Shown here piece by piece: positions 16,505 to 25,903 of a stretch of DNA of 64,000 nucleotides. Under the pieces are notes generated by a model. That model was not told the origin of the DNA, ran no database searches, and saw nothing but the letters and a program-made list of their open reading frames with translations. How positions within the stretch are numbered: position 1 is the first letter of the stretch; every line of letters starts with the position of its first letter. A program made the position numbers and the translations under genes. The stretch is from Oscillatoriales cyanobacterium (lineage in GTDB: Bacteria > Cyanobacteriota > Cyanobacteriia > Cyanobacteriales > Microcoleaceae): NCBI GenBank assembly GCA_004292745.1, contig RDXH01000004.1, forward strand, positions 1-64,000, given 5' to 3'.

Positions 16505-16675
16505 ATGGGTATTGTGTTTATGGTAACACTTCTGCTTGCTGTGAGTATGTGTCAATGTCACCAGTGTAACAGCTTGGCATGGGACAGGGATACTCCTAAA
16601 AGCTCGGAAATTACTGACAAGAGTGAGGGCGGCGAATCTCTGACACCAGATTCAGCATTAGGGCAATTAGCCTAA
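16505..16675 (+). CDS. Possible small exported peptide with a CxCxxC motif (56 aa)
   Basis: An open frame of 56 codons from ATG 16505. The hydrophobic start (MGIVFMVTLLLAVSM) is followed by CQCHQC and then an acidic, serine-rich tail ending in ALGQLA. The layout resembles a lipoprotein or secreted peptide, but no lipobox is clear. There is no good ribosome site, and the promoter-like TTGACA overlaps the ATG, which argues against translation from it. Nothing else explains the stretch from 16377 to 16945. Confidence 0.3.
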   Translation: MGIVFMVTLLLAVSMCQCHQCNSLAWDRDTPKSSEITDKSEGGESLTPDSALGQLA

Positions 16676-16945
16676 AACAGGCAAATTATCTTAAAAAAGC
16701 GGGTTTCTGCCTAGGTCCACAGTTGACTAAAAAACCTTACTGTTTAAGAGTTTTTACTTAGTAATAGGAAGCAGAACAGTTGACTCTTGGCGATCGCCTA
16801 AGCAAACCTTTGATTAAGTGTCACAGTTAGGCCCATGGGTTTTCTCAACCAAAAGCACTATCAATTAATGAGAGCACTTATCAAAGTAGCAACTCAGGTT
16901 CAGCGAGGACAACTGTCATACTCAGTTTCTATAGAGGATAACATT
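16676..16945. other. Spacer before the secreted 118-aa protein
   Basis: No gene is supported. An in-frame ATG at 16835 would extend the downstream protein by 37 residues, but the extension lacks family character and the internal ATG has a better ribosome site. Confidence 0.4.
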
Positions 16946-17302
16946 ATGAAAAACATGACGACGCGACAAACTATAAGTGCCTTAGTAGCAATGCCTATTT
17001 TGCTCATGGCACAGACAACTCAATGTTTGGCTAGTATTAGTGCTATGACGGGATCTCCAATCAAACCAGTTTTGGTTGGTGGCGATGGGATGAATTCGGA
17101 GAATTTGCATTCACAATTCATCGCCGTTGAAGAAAGCGAAAATTGGGACTTACCTAATTTTTCTGAGGATGGGAATATACAGACAACCAAAATTAAGCAA
17201 TCTCCTGTTAAATCAGAAATTACTTCCCCAGAAACAAAGCTTTATATCAGTGCAGCTAGGGGTAGATCCAGCCGCAGTTGTCGTATTTCAGGACTCTGCT
17301 AA
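16946..17302 (+). CDS. Secreted hypothetical protein (118 aa)
   Basis: 118 residues from ATG 16946, preceded by agagga at a workable distance. A signal peptide is visible (MKNMTTRQTISALVAMPILL, then AQTTQCLAS). The mature part is acidic and serine-rich, ending in a basic, serine-rich tail (AARGRSSRSCRISGLC) with two cysteines. No domain is recognised. In another frame the last 60 bases stay open past this stop, so a frameshift near 17250 that shortens the protein cannot be excluded. Confidence 0.5.
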   Translation: MKNMTTRQTISALVAMPILLMAQTTQCLASISAMTGSPIKPVLVGGDGMNSENLHSQFIAVEESENWDLPNFSEDGNIQTTKIKQSPVKSEITSPETKLYISAARGRSSRSCRISGLC

Positions 17303-17502
17303 TCAATCCATAGTCATTTCCAAAAATATAAGTCTTAGGCTGGCAAGAAGCCTACCCCACCAGAGTGGTACAATTTGATGCAGTAATTGTAAATTTTTCC
17401 CCTAATTTTTGGTTGATTTTTATCGAAATGTGCTAAGAGCAGAGAAAGGATTTTTTCAGGGTATGTATTTTTTCGCTGGACTGAAACAATCATCGGCTAT
17501 GT

Positions 17503-17607
17503 GATATCAAATCCGTTGACATCGGAATTATGATTTCTCTCTTCTCTTTCTCTGTGTCCTCTGTGTTCTCTGTGGTTTAATCATTCCGATACAACCGGAA
17601 ACGATAT
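17503..17607 (-). mobile_element. MITE-like element, inverted copy
   Basis: Full-length copy of the element at 290-394, in the other orientation: it begins gatatcaaatccgttgacat and ends acaaccggaaacgatat. The two copies share nearly identical ends and middle (ctctgtgtcctctgtgttct). Its last bases supply the A and T of the ATG of the STAND gene, and ggaa within its terminal repeat lies five bases before that ATG. Confidence 0.7.
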
Positions 17608-20600
17608 GACATCTCCAAAAAAGGCGATCGAGGGCTGGGAGGATGCCAACCCTACAGAAATTAGAGGAGATTTCTATTGGGCGATCGCCTTTTGGGAAGC
17701 AGAGAATTGTCCTACCGATATCTCTATTTCTCGGTGGTTAATACCAACGGATTATTCAAATATTTTTTCAATATTTAATATGATTAATTCACACTACCAA
17801 GAAGATACACCAGGGCTGGAAAACAAAAATTCCCTGCAAACTCTCGCCCGGACTCTCAAAATGTCTCAGGGGCAGTTTTCTCTGACTTTGGTACGCTGCA
17901 ATTACGGTGTTCTCCGAGAGCAAATTGTCAGACAATTGCACCAAGCTTGTGCGGTGGAGGTGCGAGAAATTTTTCTCCCTGCATCTGTGAAAACTCTTTA
18001 CACTACCATAGAAGCAGAACTTGCTGGTAGCCAGCCCCAGGCTTTGATGGTGTTTGGATTAGAGTCGGTAAATGCGATCGATAAAGTGCTGACTTCTACC
18101 AACTATGTCAGGGAAGAATTTCGCAATAACTTTCCCTTTCCGGTGGTGCTGTGGGTGACAGACAAAATTTTAAAAAAACTGATTCGCTTAGTCACAGATA
18201 TTGAAAGTTGGACGACAACTATTGAATTTGTACTCCGCCCCGATGAGTTAGTAGACTTTTTAGGAAAAAGTGCCGATCGCATTTTTTCGGGTATTTTAGA
18301 AAACGGCAATTGGCGTTTAACTAATTCTGCCCTTCTGGGTAATGGTGCCTTGACTGAATTAGAGTCAGCCCGGAAAGATTTGGAAGCTTCCGATATCCGT
18401 TTGGAACCAGCGATTGAAGCTAGTTTACAATTTCTGCGCGGTCGCAACGAATATGCTTGTCAGCGCATCGATAATGCCATTGCATTATATCAGAAAAGTC
18501 TCAATTTTTGGAAGTATCAAGTAGGATTACTTGGTCATCAAACAGAATTTAGCAACTTGTTATTTACGATTCACCCAGCACCCGTATTAGAGGGAATTCT
18601 GCTCTTTCACATCGGGCTTTGCTACCGATTCCAAGCAGAACAGCACCGTAAAGGGAACCGTCCTTACTGGACGGAAGCTAAAAATTATTTTCAAGAATCT
18701 ATTGAGGTTTTAGAAAGAGCCGGACAGCACGATACTGTTGGTAAATTTATCAATCAATTAGGCGAAGTATTGCAGTATTTAGAAGATTGGGATGCACTCT
18801 GGAATTTAGCTATCAAAGCTCGGAGGTTACATCAAAACATGGAAAATTCAGCAGTTAATTTAGCTCAAGATTATGGTTTTTTGGCTAAGGTAGCCTTAGA
18901 GCAAAAAAATTGGCAAGGGGCTAAGGAATGGGCTTTAGTGGCTCTAGATGTTCTGAACTCCAATTTAGATACCGCTGGACAAGGAACCTCGTTAAAGTCC
19001 CAGCATCAAGGCTTGTACCTGTTAATTTTAGCAGAAGCAGAGAAGGAAATTGGTGAAATTGAACAGGCGATCGCACATCTAGAAATGGCGCGAGCCCAAA
19101 CCCCACCTTGCTACAACCCGCAGTTGTATTTGCGAGTGTTAGAACTGCTGCGATCGGTTTATTTTCAACGAGGGGAATATCTCCAAGCATTTCAAGTTAA
19201 GCAAGATTATCGATCGATCGAACATACCTATCGTTTCCGAGCTTTTATTGGTGCAGGAAAGTTGCAGCCCCACAGACAAGCAATGAATCCCACCACAGAA
19301 ACTGTGGATGTCAATACTACAATTGCTGATGAAATTACTGCTTCCGGCAGAGAACAAGACCTCAACCGTTTGATAGCTAGGATGAACAGCGCCCAAAACA
19401 AAATAACAGTAATTTACGGTCAATCGGGAGTTGGTAAAAGTTCCATGGTCACGGGGGGATTAGTACCAGCGCTCAAACAAAAAAAGATAGAAAACCGCAC
19501 GGTTTTACCAGTATTGCTACAAGTTTACAATAATTGGCCGCGGGAATTGACCAGACAGTTATCTGCTAGCAAATCAGAAATATTCGAGCGAGTAATTGCC
19601 GAAGATAGGTTGGGTTCAATCGAAGTCGAATCGGCAGGTGAAACCAGGGAAAAAAATGACACTTTAATGGCGATATTAAATGCTCATGAAAATCGCCCTA
19701 CCGAAGATAAAATTGTTCCCGAACAGCCTGTAGAAGTAATCCTCAAAAAACAGACTATAGAATACGATAAAATCATCAAAGAATTGCAAATAAATGCAGA
19801 ACATCTAGTCACAGTTCTCATATTTGACCAATTTGAAGAATTTTTCTTTGTGTGGAAAGAACAAGCAGAAAGGGAAATATTCTTTGAGTTCTTGCGGGAA
19901 TGCTTAAAAATCAAATACTTAAAAATTATCCTATCTTTACGGGAAGACTATTTGCATTATTTGCTGGAATTTTGCCGACCCAAAAGCAATCAACAAATCA
20001 TCAATAATGATATTTTAATTGACATTCTCAGCAAAGATATTTTGTTTTATCTAGGCAATTTTTCGGTAGCAGATGCTACCGCGATTATTCGGAGTTTAAC
20101 TCAACGTTCTCAATTTTATTTGGAACCTAAATTAATCGAAGAACTGGTCAAAGATTTAGCAGGAGATTTGGGAGAAGTTCGCCCCATAGAACTACAAGTT
20201 GTCGGTGCTCAACTCCAACAAGATGACATTACCACCTTAACTAAATATCAGGAACTAGGCAAAAATCCTAAACAAAAATTAGTAGCCAAATTTCTCGAAG
20301 AAGTCATCCAAGACTGTGGCCCAGAAAATGAAGGAGCAGCCCGTAGAGTTTTGTACTTGCTCACAGATGAAGATGATATCCGTCCTCTGAAAACTCGTGC
20401 CGAACTAGCCTTAGATTTAGCCACCTTTGAAGAAGCTGATAAATTAGATTTAGTCTTAGAATTGTTGGTAAAATCTGGTTTAATTTTTCGTTGGACAGAA
20501 CTGCCAGCCGAGCTTTACCAGCTAGTTCACGACTATCTAGTTGGTTTTATCCGCCAGCAACAGGAATTGGATAAAAAAGCTGAATTTGAGGAACTACGAA

Positions 20601-22975
20601 AACAGCACAAAATTAATAGAGATGTCATCGAACAACTCCGCAAGGAAAAAGAACTAAATGCCCTGCTTTCAGAATCCAGAGACAAACAGCGCCAAGCTAA
20701 AGAAAAACAGCATGAGGCTGAAGCAAAACTCTACGAAAATCGCAAATGGCAACTGCGATTAGCAGTGCTGGGAGTGGTGGGATTAACCGGTCTTTCCTGC
20801 GTAGCGCTTTATCAAACAAAAGTAGGAGACGAAGCGCGACAACAGGCTGAAAAAGCTCGGACTGATGCCCTAGATTCGGGTTCCCGTGCTCTCGTGCTTT
20901 CTAATGAAAAAGACCAAATGGGAATCCTGGAAACCAGTCTGAAAATTGCCAAAGATTCTGTCAATAGTACAGCCTTACCTCTAGATACTAAAAACCAGAT
21001 TGCAGAAAGACTCAGACGAGCAGTTTCTGGCGTGCAAGAATACAATAGTTTTGAGCAGCACACCAACTTTGTTTTGGATGTGAGTGTCAGTCCAGATGGC
21101 AATAAAGTTGCTTCGGCAAGTGCGGACAAAACTGTTAAATTGTGGAGCAAAGAAGGTAAGTTATTAAATACTTTTAATCACAGCGATGGTGTCACGAGTG
21201 TTACTTTTAGTCCCGATGGCAAAACCATTGCTACTGGTTGTGGCGATGGCAAAATTAGAATTTGGCAGTTAGATAATAATAAAAAGCCCATGGCCATTTT
21301 AGAAGGTCACAAAGATATAGTTACCAGCGTCAGTTTCAGTCCCGACGGCAAAACCATCGCTTCCGGTAGTTACGACAATACTATCAAAATCTGGAACATC
21401 TCCAGCAAAAAATTGCTACAAACTTTAACCGAACACAAAGACTTGGTACTTGGTGTCAGATTCAGTCCCGACGGCGACACAATTGCTTCCGCAAGTGCGG
21501 ACAAAACTATCAAACTTTGGGACAAAGAAGGTAAAAGCGATAAATTTAAAACTATACCCAAAAATTTAAATAAGCATTCTGACATTGTTTACAGTGTCAA
21601 TTTTAGTCCCAACGGTAAAGAAATAGTCTCGGCAAGTGCGGACACCACAGTCAAAATTTGGAATCGAGAAGGAAAGGAAATTAAGACGATTAAAGGACAC
21701 AACGAAGAAGTGGTGAGTGCGAGTTTTAGTCGCGATGGCAACAAGATTGTCAGTGGTAGTGCGGATAACACTCTGAAAGTTTGGAGTCGCACCGGCACTT
21801 TGCTGAACACTTTTCGAGGACATCAGGATGACGTGAGGGCAGTAACTTTCAGTCGCGATGGCACTATTGTTTCGGCAAGCAAAGACCAAATGGTTAAAAG
21901 TTGGAAACCGAACAATACTCCTTTGAATCAAATTTTGGCTGGGCACGGTGACTGGGTGAATAAAGTTAGTTTGAGTTCAGATGGCAAAATAATTGCTTCT
22001 GCTAGCAGAGACAAAACTGTGAAACTTTGGCTGGCTAATGGTAGTTTATTGAGAAGCTTAGTAGGTCACGAAAATTCTGTTAATGGGGTGAGTATTGCGC
22101 CGGACAATCGCACCATTGCTTCGGCCAGCGATGACAAAACAGTGAAAGTATGGAGTATAGACGGGAAACTGTTAGATACTCTCCCACACGGCGACATTGT
22201 TAACAGCGTGAGTTTTAGTCCTGATGGCAAAATAATTGCCACAGGAAGCGATGATAATAAATTGTACCTTTGGCGTTGGCAGAATGGTCGGGCAACTGCG
22301 ATCGCCAAACTAGACCACATGAATCAGGTAGTGAGAGTAAGTTTCAGTCCCGACGGTAAAACCATTGCTGCGCTGACAAACGACAAGCCAGAACCCAAAA
22401 AAAATCCTTTAAAAGTTGCAGCAACCAAGAAAGTTTACCTGTGGCAAATTAATGGTATGTCGGCAAAATTGCTGACTACTCTGGACCACGACAATAGTGT
22501 TAAGGATGTTACTTTCAGTCCTGATGGAAAAACCATTGCTACGGGTTGTGCCGATCAAAAAGTTTACTTGTGGAATTTTGATGGGAAAAAAGCAGTTTTA
22601 GCCGAAAAATATAACCACAGCGATAGTGTGGAAAATGTGAGTTTCAGTCCGGACGGGAAGTTAATGACGGCTGGTGCGGGCAATACAGTTAAATTATGGA
22701 ATTTTGATGGTCGGAAGGCGACGCTATCTAAGACTTTGGAATCTAGCTATCGGATGTTTAGCGTTACTTTTAGTTCTGATAGTAAAACTCTGGCTTTTGC
22801 TATGGATAGAAATGTGGTTCTGTGGCCTGTGGAAAATTTAGAATTGAATCAAATAATTGCTAAGACTTGCGATTGGTTGGGGGATTATTTGAAGAACAAT
22901 CAAAATGTGACTAAGGGCGATAAAAAGCTTTGTGTGGGGTTGGGTAATCAGGATTTACATAAGGGCGATAGATAA
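17606..22975 (+). CDS. STAND NTPase with 14 WD40 repeats
   Basis: 1789 residues. Residues 1-245 form an alpha/beta domain with SLTLVRCNYGVLREQIV and FPFPVVLWVTDKIL but no P-loop, resembling inactive STAND-like N-terminal domains of cyanobacterial TPR proteins. About 270-560 is helical, TPR-like. The STAND NTPase follows: Walker A GQSGVGKSS at about 605-613, Walker B VLIFDQFEEFFF near 737, and LREDYLHYLLEF after it. A coiled coil (about 1000-1045), one membrane helix (about 1050-1072) and 14 WD40 repeats (about 1150-1740, two seven-bladed propellers) complete it. Such proteins are signal-gated switches, and relatives act in defence or stress signalling; the trigger here is unknown. The start lies in a repeat element; the frame is open back to 17534. 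Confidence 0.85.
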   Translation: MTSPKKAIEGWEDANPTEIRGDFYWAIAFWEAENCPTDISISRWLIPTDYSNIFSIFNMINSHYQEDTPGLENKNSLQTLARTLKMSQGQFSLTLVRCNYGVLREQIVRQLHQACAVEVREIFLPASVKTLYTTIEAELAGSQPQALMVFGLESVNAIDKVLTSTNYVREEFRNNFPFPVVLWVTDKILKKLIRLVTDIESWTTTIEFVLRPDELVDFLGKSADRIFSGILENGNWRLTNSALLGNGALTELESARKDLEASDIRLEPAIEASLQFLRGRNEYACQRIDNAIALYQKSLNFWKYQVGLLGHQTEFSNLLFTIHPAPVLEGILLFHIGLCYRFQAEQHRKGNRPYWTEAKNYFQESIEVLERAGQHDTVGKFINQLGEVLQYLEDWDALWNLAIKARRLHQNMENSAVNLAQDYGFLAKVALEQKNWQGAKEWALVALDVLNSNLDTAGQGTSLKSQHQGLYLLILAEAEKEIGEIEQAIAHLEMARAQTPPCYNPQLYLRVLELLRSVYFQRGEYLQAFQVKQDYRSIEHTYRFRAFIGAGKLQPHRQAMNPTTETVDVNTTIADEITASGREQDLNRLIARMNSAQNKITVIYGQSGVGKSSMVTGGLVPALKQKKIENRTVLPVLLQVYNNWPRELTRQLSASKSEIFERVIAEDRLGSIEVESAGETREKNDTLMAILNAHENRPTEDKIVPEQPVEVILKKQTIEYDKIIKELQINAEHLVTVLIFDQFEEFFFVWKEQAEREIFFEFLRECLKIKYLKIILSLREDYLHYLLEFCRPKSNQQIINNDILIDILSKDILFYLGNFSVADATAIIRSLTQRSQFYLEPKLIEELVKDLAGDLGEVRPIELQVVGAQLQQDDITTLTKYQELGKNPKQKLVAKFLEEVIQDCGPENEGAARRVLYLLTDEDDIRPLKTRAELALDLATFEEADKLDLVLELLVKSGLIFRWTELPAELYQLVHDYLVGFIRQQQELDKKAEFEELRKQHKINRDVIEQLRKEKELNALLSESRDKQRQAKEKQHEAEAKLYENRKWQLRLAVLGVVGLTGLSCVALYQTKVGDEARQQAEKARTDALDSGSRALVLSNEKDQMGILETSLKIAKDSVNSTALPLDTKNQIAERLRRAVSGVQEYNSFEQHTNFVLDVSVSPDGNKVASASADKTVKLWSKEGKLLNTFNHSDGVTSVTFSPDGKTIATGCGDGKIRIWQLDNNKKPMAILEGHKDIVTSVSFSPDGKTIASGSYDNTIKIWNISSKKLLQTLTEHKDLVLGVRFSPDGDTIASASADKTIKLWDKEGKSDKFKTIPKNLNKHSDIVYSVNFSPNGKEIVSASADTTVKIWNREGKEIKTIKGHNEEVVSASFSRDGNKIVSGSADNTLKVWSRTGTLLNTFRGHQDDVRAVTFSRDGTIVSASKDQMVKSWKPNNTPLNQILAGHGDWVNKVSLSSDGKIIASASRDKTVKLWLANGSLLRSLVGHENSVNGVSIAPDNRTIASASDDKTVKVWSIDGKLLDTLPHGDIVNSVSFSPDGKIIATGSDDNKLYLWRWQNGRATAIAKLDHMNQVVRVSFSPDGKTIAALTNDKPEPKKNPLKVAATKKVYLWQINGMSAKLLTTLDHDNSVKDVTFSPDGKTIATGCADQKVYLWNFDGKKAVLAEKYNHSDSVENVSFSPDGKLMTAGAGNTVKLWNFDGRKATLSKTLESSYRMFSVTFSSDSKTLAFAMDRNVVLWPVENLELNQIIAKTCDWLGDYLKNNQNVTKGDKKLCVGLGNQDLHKGDR

Positions 22976-22987
22976 AATTATCTAGAT

Positions 22988-23170
22988 GACTAAAGTCCTC
23001 ACTATAAACCTGTGAGGGTTGGAGCATCCCAATTTTGCAGGGGCGAAGCATGACCGCAGATAATTTATGAGTTAAAAGCAGAGATTTACGGAGGTCATGC
23101 TTCGCCCCTACGGATATATTTGCCAAAATGGGATGCTCCCGTGAGGGTTCTTAGTAAGGACTTTAGGAAC
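22988..23170. repeat. Large foldback element (copy 1)
   Basis: Two arms of roughly 75-85 bases are imperfect reverse complements: ggggcgaagcatgaccgcag in the left arm faces ggaggtcatgcttcgcccct in the right arm, and gagcatccca faces tgggatgctc. The outer ends carry the ggactaaagtcct repeat. A shorter relative lies at 55863-55985. It follows the STAND gene and could serve as a terminator, but it has no T-run and looks like a foldback transposable relic. Confidence 0.7.
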
Positions 23171-23267
23171 CGAACATAGTTATAATAAATCTATCTATTG
23201 GCTAATCTTTATAGTAAGAAATTTACGGTAAAATTCCAGTAGTCAATTCAACAGCGAGGTAAGCCCG

Positions 23268-25541
23268 ATGGACACCAACTCACAAAATGTCCAACCAGTT
23301 CCGCCATTCAACGAGAAAAATCAGGAAACGCCAGAGATAGGTGGCGGTTTGCCGGTAATTGAGTTTTGGGCCGAACATACCTTGTCACCGGAAGGCCCAA
23401 AACTTTGGAAAACTTTGCTGCATAAAAGCGCGTGTTTGTCTTGTTCTTGGGGCACGGGTGGCCAGAAAGGAGGCTTTACCAACGAAGAGGGTGAAAAGCT
23501 TCAGCGCTGTATGAAAAGTGTGGAAGCAATTTCAGCAGAAATTAAACCTGCTGTCTCCAGTCACTTCTTTGCAAATCAGAGTATTTCCCAACTTCAACAA
23601 TTAACTTCCATGGAAGCTGACAGGCTGGGAAGGCTTGGTTTTCCGATGATTTTGCGGGCGGGAAAGTCTCTTTACGATCGCATTTCGTGGCAAGAGGTTT
23701 ATGAGATTGCCGCCGATGCTTTGCGAAAAATCCCGGAACGAGTGGCATCTTATAGTTCTGGTCGCTCCTCCAATGAGGCGGCTTTTTTGCTGCAATTGAT
23801 GATGCGATCGCTAGGTTCTAACAATTTAGCAGATTGTTCCGATCTGTGTCATGCTCCTTCAACCACCGGGTTAAACTACATGTTTAGTACCCGCACTTCG
23901 GTGGTGAGTCTAGAAAATTTGAAACAAGCAGATTGCGTGGTACTTACGGGGAGTAATGCTGCTTATAATCATCCTCGCTTGATGAACGAGTTGATTAAAA
24001 TCCGTGACAAAGGCGGTAAAATAATTGTGATTAACCCCATGATGGAAATTGGGTTAGTCAAGTTTGGTTCTCCCGCGTTTCCCGTCAAGTCACTGATTCC
24101 TGGTTCCGATATTTCTTCCCTATACTTGCAACCAATTCCCGGTAGCGATACAGCCCTATTTGTGGGGATTCAAAAGTCTGTAATCGAACAAGGATTGCTG
24201 GATGAAAGTTATTTACAAGCCTACACAGAAGACTGGGAAGCAGTAGTACAACAAGCCCGCGAAACAACTTGGGAAACGATTACTGAAACTTGTGGAGTTT
24301 CCCGCGCTGAAATTGAAGCCGCGGCCACAATTATCGGTAGTTCCAAGCGAGTTGTCTTTGGTTGGGCCATGGGAATTACCCAACATGATAACGGTGTAGA
24401 TAATGTTTTCAGTATTGCCAATACTGCCTTAATGACCGGAAATGTCGGTAAAGAAGGGGCGGGATTAATGCCGGTGAGGGGACATTCAAACGTCCAAGGA
24501 TTTGGCTCTATGGGCGTGACTGTGAAGCTGAAAAAAGAAATTCAAGAAGCTTTAGAAAAACTGTTGGATCGTCCCCTCAGTCGCGTTAAGGGCTACGAAA
24601 CGCGATCGCTCATTGAAGCAGCAGATGCAGGGAAAGTCGATACGCTGATTTGTCTGGGCGGTAACTTGTATGGGGCCAATCCAGATTCTACTCAAGCAAA
24701 ACGCGCGTTAAGTAAAATTGAAACTATTATTTACCTAGCCACTAAACCCAATTTAGGGCATTTTCACGGATTGGCTAAACACAATACAATTGTGATTCCG
24801 GTTTTAAATAGATTTGAAAATCCTCACAAAACCACTGTGGAAGCTGGGAATAATTTTGTGCGTTTCAATGATGAGGGTAAAACTCATCTGACTGATGCTG
24901 ATTTGATTCCTGAAGTGCAATTTTTAACAGAATTAGCTAGCAGAATTCACGGTACTTATCCCGTAGATTGGCGCAAACTTCAGGACACAAAATATGTGAG
25001 AAAACTGATTGCTCAAACTATTCCTGGCTATGAAAAGATTGGGGAAATTGATGAAAATAACGAGGAATTTACCATTAGTGGTCGCATTTTTACAGAACCT
25101 AAATTCCCTACAGAGTCTGGTAAAGCGAAGATGTTTATCACGCCTTTACCTCATCTGAAACTACCGGAAGCCCAAGAGTTTGGAGTGTCACCATCAGTGC
25201 GGGGTATCGTTGTGGCATTGATGACGGGGCGCAGCTATTCTCAGCATAATACTGTGGTTTACAAAATTGATGACAAGTATCGGGGAATGCCACACCGGAA
25301 TTGCATTTTGATGAATCCTGCGGATGCAAAAAGTGCTGGTTTGGCAGAACATCAGCGGGTTACGGTGCAGGGAAATGTGGGAAAAATGGAGAATGTTGAG
25401 GTGATTTATGGGGCGGTGCGTGTGGGTGCTGCTTTGATGTTTTATCCTGAAGTTAATGTGATTTTTCACCCGGAGATTGAAAAGCGATCGGGCACGCCTG
25501 CTTATAAGCGTGTACCTGCTTTTGTTTATGCGGCAGGGTAA
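23268..25541 (+). CDS. FdhF/YdeP-family molybdopterin oxidoreductase
   Basis: 757 residues. The N-terminus has KSACLSCSWGTGGQKGGFTN, the family variant of the formate-dehydrogenase N-terminal motif. The central part has YSSGRSSNEAAFLLQL, VLTGSNAAYNHPRLMNEL, GWAMGITQHDNGVDNV and GKEGAGLMPVRGHSNVQG, which line the bis-MGD cofactor. A C-terminal MopB-binding beta barrel follows (LMTGRSYSQHN, MNPADAKSAGL). Only two N-terminal cysteines are seen, so a [4Fe-4S] cluster as in FdhF is doubtful. The reaction is unknown; E. coli YdeP is linked to acid resistance. A good ribosome site (GAGGT) precedes the ATG. No partner subunit or FdhD is adjacent. Confidence 0.88.
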   Translation: MDTNSQNVQPVPPFNEKNQETPEIGGGLPVIEFWAEHTLSPEGPKLWKTLLHKSACLSCSWGTGGQKGGFTNEEGEKLQRCMKSVEAISAEIKPAVSSHFFANQSISQLQQLTSMEADRLGRLGFPMILRAGKSLYDRISWQEVYEIAADALRKIPERVASYSSGRSSNEAAFLLQLMMRSLGSNNLADCSDLCHAPSTTGLNYMFSTRTSVVSLENLKQADCVVLTGSNAAYNHPRLMNELIKIRDKGGKIIVINPMMEIGLVKFGSPAFPVKSLIPGSDISSLYLQPIPGSDTALFVGIQKSVIEQGLLDESYLQAYTEDWEAVVQQARETTWETITETCGVSRAEIEAAATIIGSSKRVVFGWAMGITQHDNGVDNVFSIANTALMTGNVGKEGAGLMPVRGHSNVQGFGSMGVTVKLKKEIQEALEKLLDRPLSRVKGYETRSLIEAADAGKVDTLICLGGNLYGANPDSTQAKRALSKIETIIYLATKPNLGHFHGLAKHNTIVIPVLNRFENPHKTTVEAGNNFVRFNDEGKTHLTDADLIPEVQFLTELASRIHGTYPVDWRKLQDTKYVRKLIAQTIPGYEKIGEIDENNEEFTISGRIFTEPKFPTESGKAKMFITPLPHLKLPEAQEFGVSPSVRGIVVALMTGRSYSQHNTVVYKIDDKYRGMPHRNCILMNPADAKSAGLAEHQRVTVQGNVGKMENVEVIYGAVRVGAALMFYPEVNVIFHPEIEKRSGTPAYKRVPAFVYAAG

Positions 25542-25903
25542 AAACAGCGTACTTAGAGCTCCGATTTTTTGCAGAAGCGGGGTTCAAAAAAACATAGTTT
25601 AAGTAACTAAAAAATCAAATTTCCCGATCGCAGTTAGCTAATTCGTTTCTAACTGCCTCGTCATTTCCCGGCGAACCCACCAGATTTTCGATAAAGTCAT
25701 ATATAGAACCCATTTGAGATCTTTTAAATCGCCCATCCAGGGTCGGATGAAGCATTTGGACATCAAAAATCGGGTTTTTCTGAGGGATTCTCGCCCAAAT
25801 GCTTCATCCCTACACCACATGAACGTTAATCTGTGTTTGATGAGGCTGATGATTATAAGGCTTGCCGCCTCAAAGATGTCAAATCGGTTCTATACAACCG
25901 GAA
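25542..25903. repeat. Spacer with a 15-base perfect foldback and a MITE end
   Basis: ggatgaagcatttgg (25745-25759) faces its exact reverse complement at 25795-25809 across a 35-base loop. Near 25875-25910 the sequence gatgtcaaatcggttctata followed by caaccggaatt resembles two terminal repeats of the MITE-like element joined without the middle. No coding sequence is supported. Confidence 0.65.

Noticed and set aside
20812-22320. Several minus-strand frames rich in Ser and Leu
   Set aside because: Antisense shadows of the periodic WD40 repeats.
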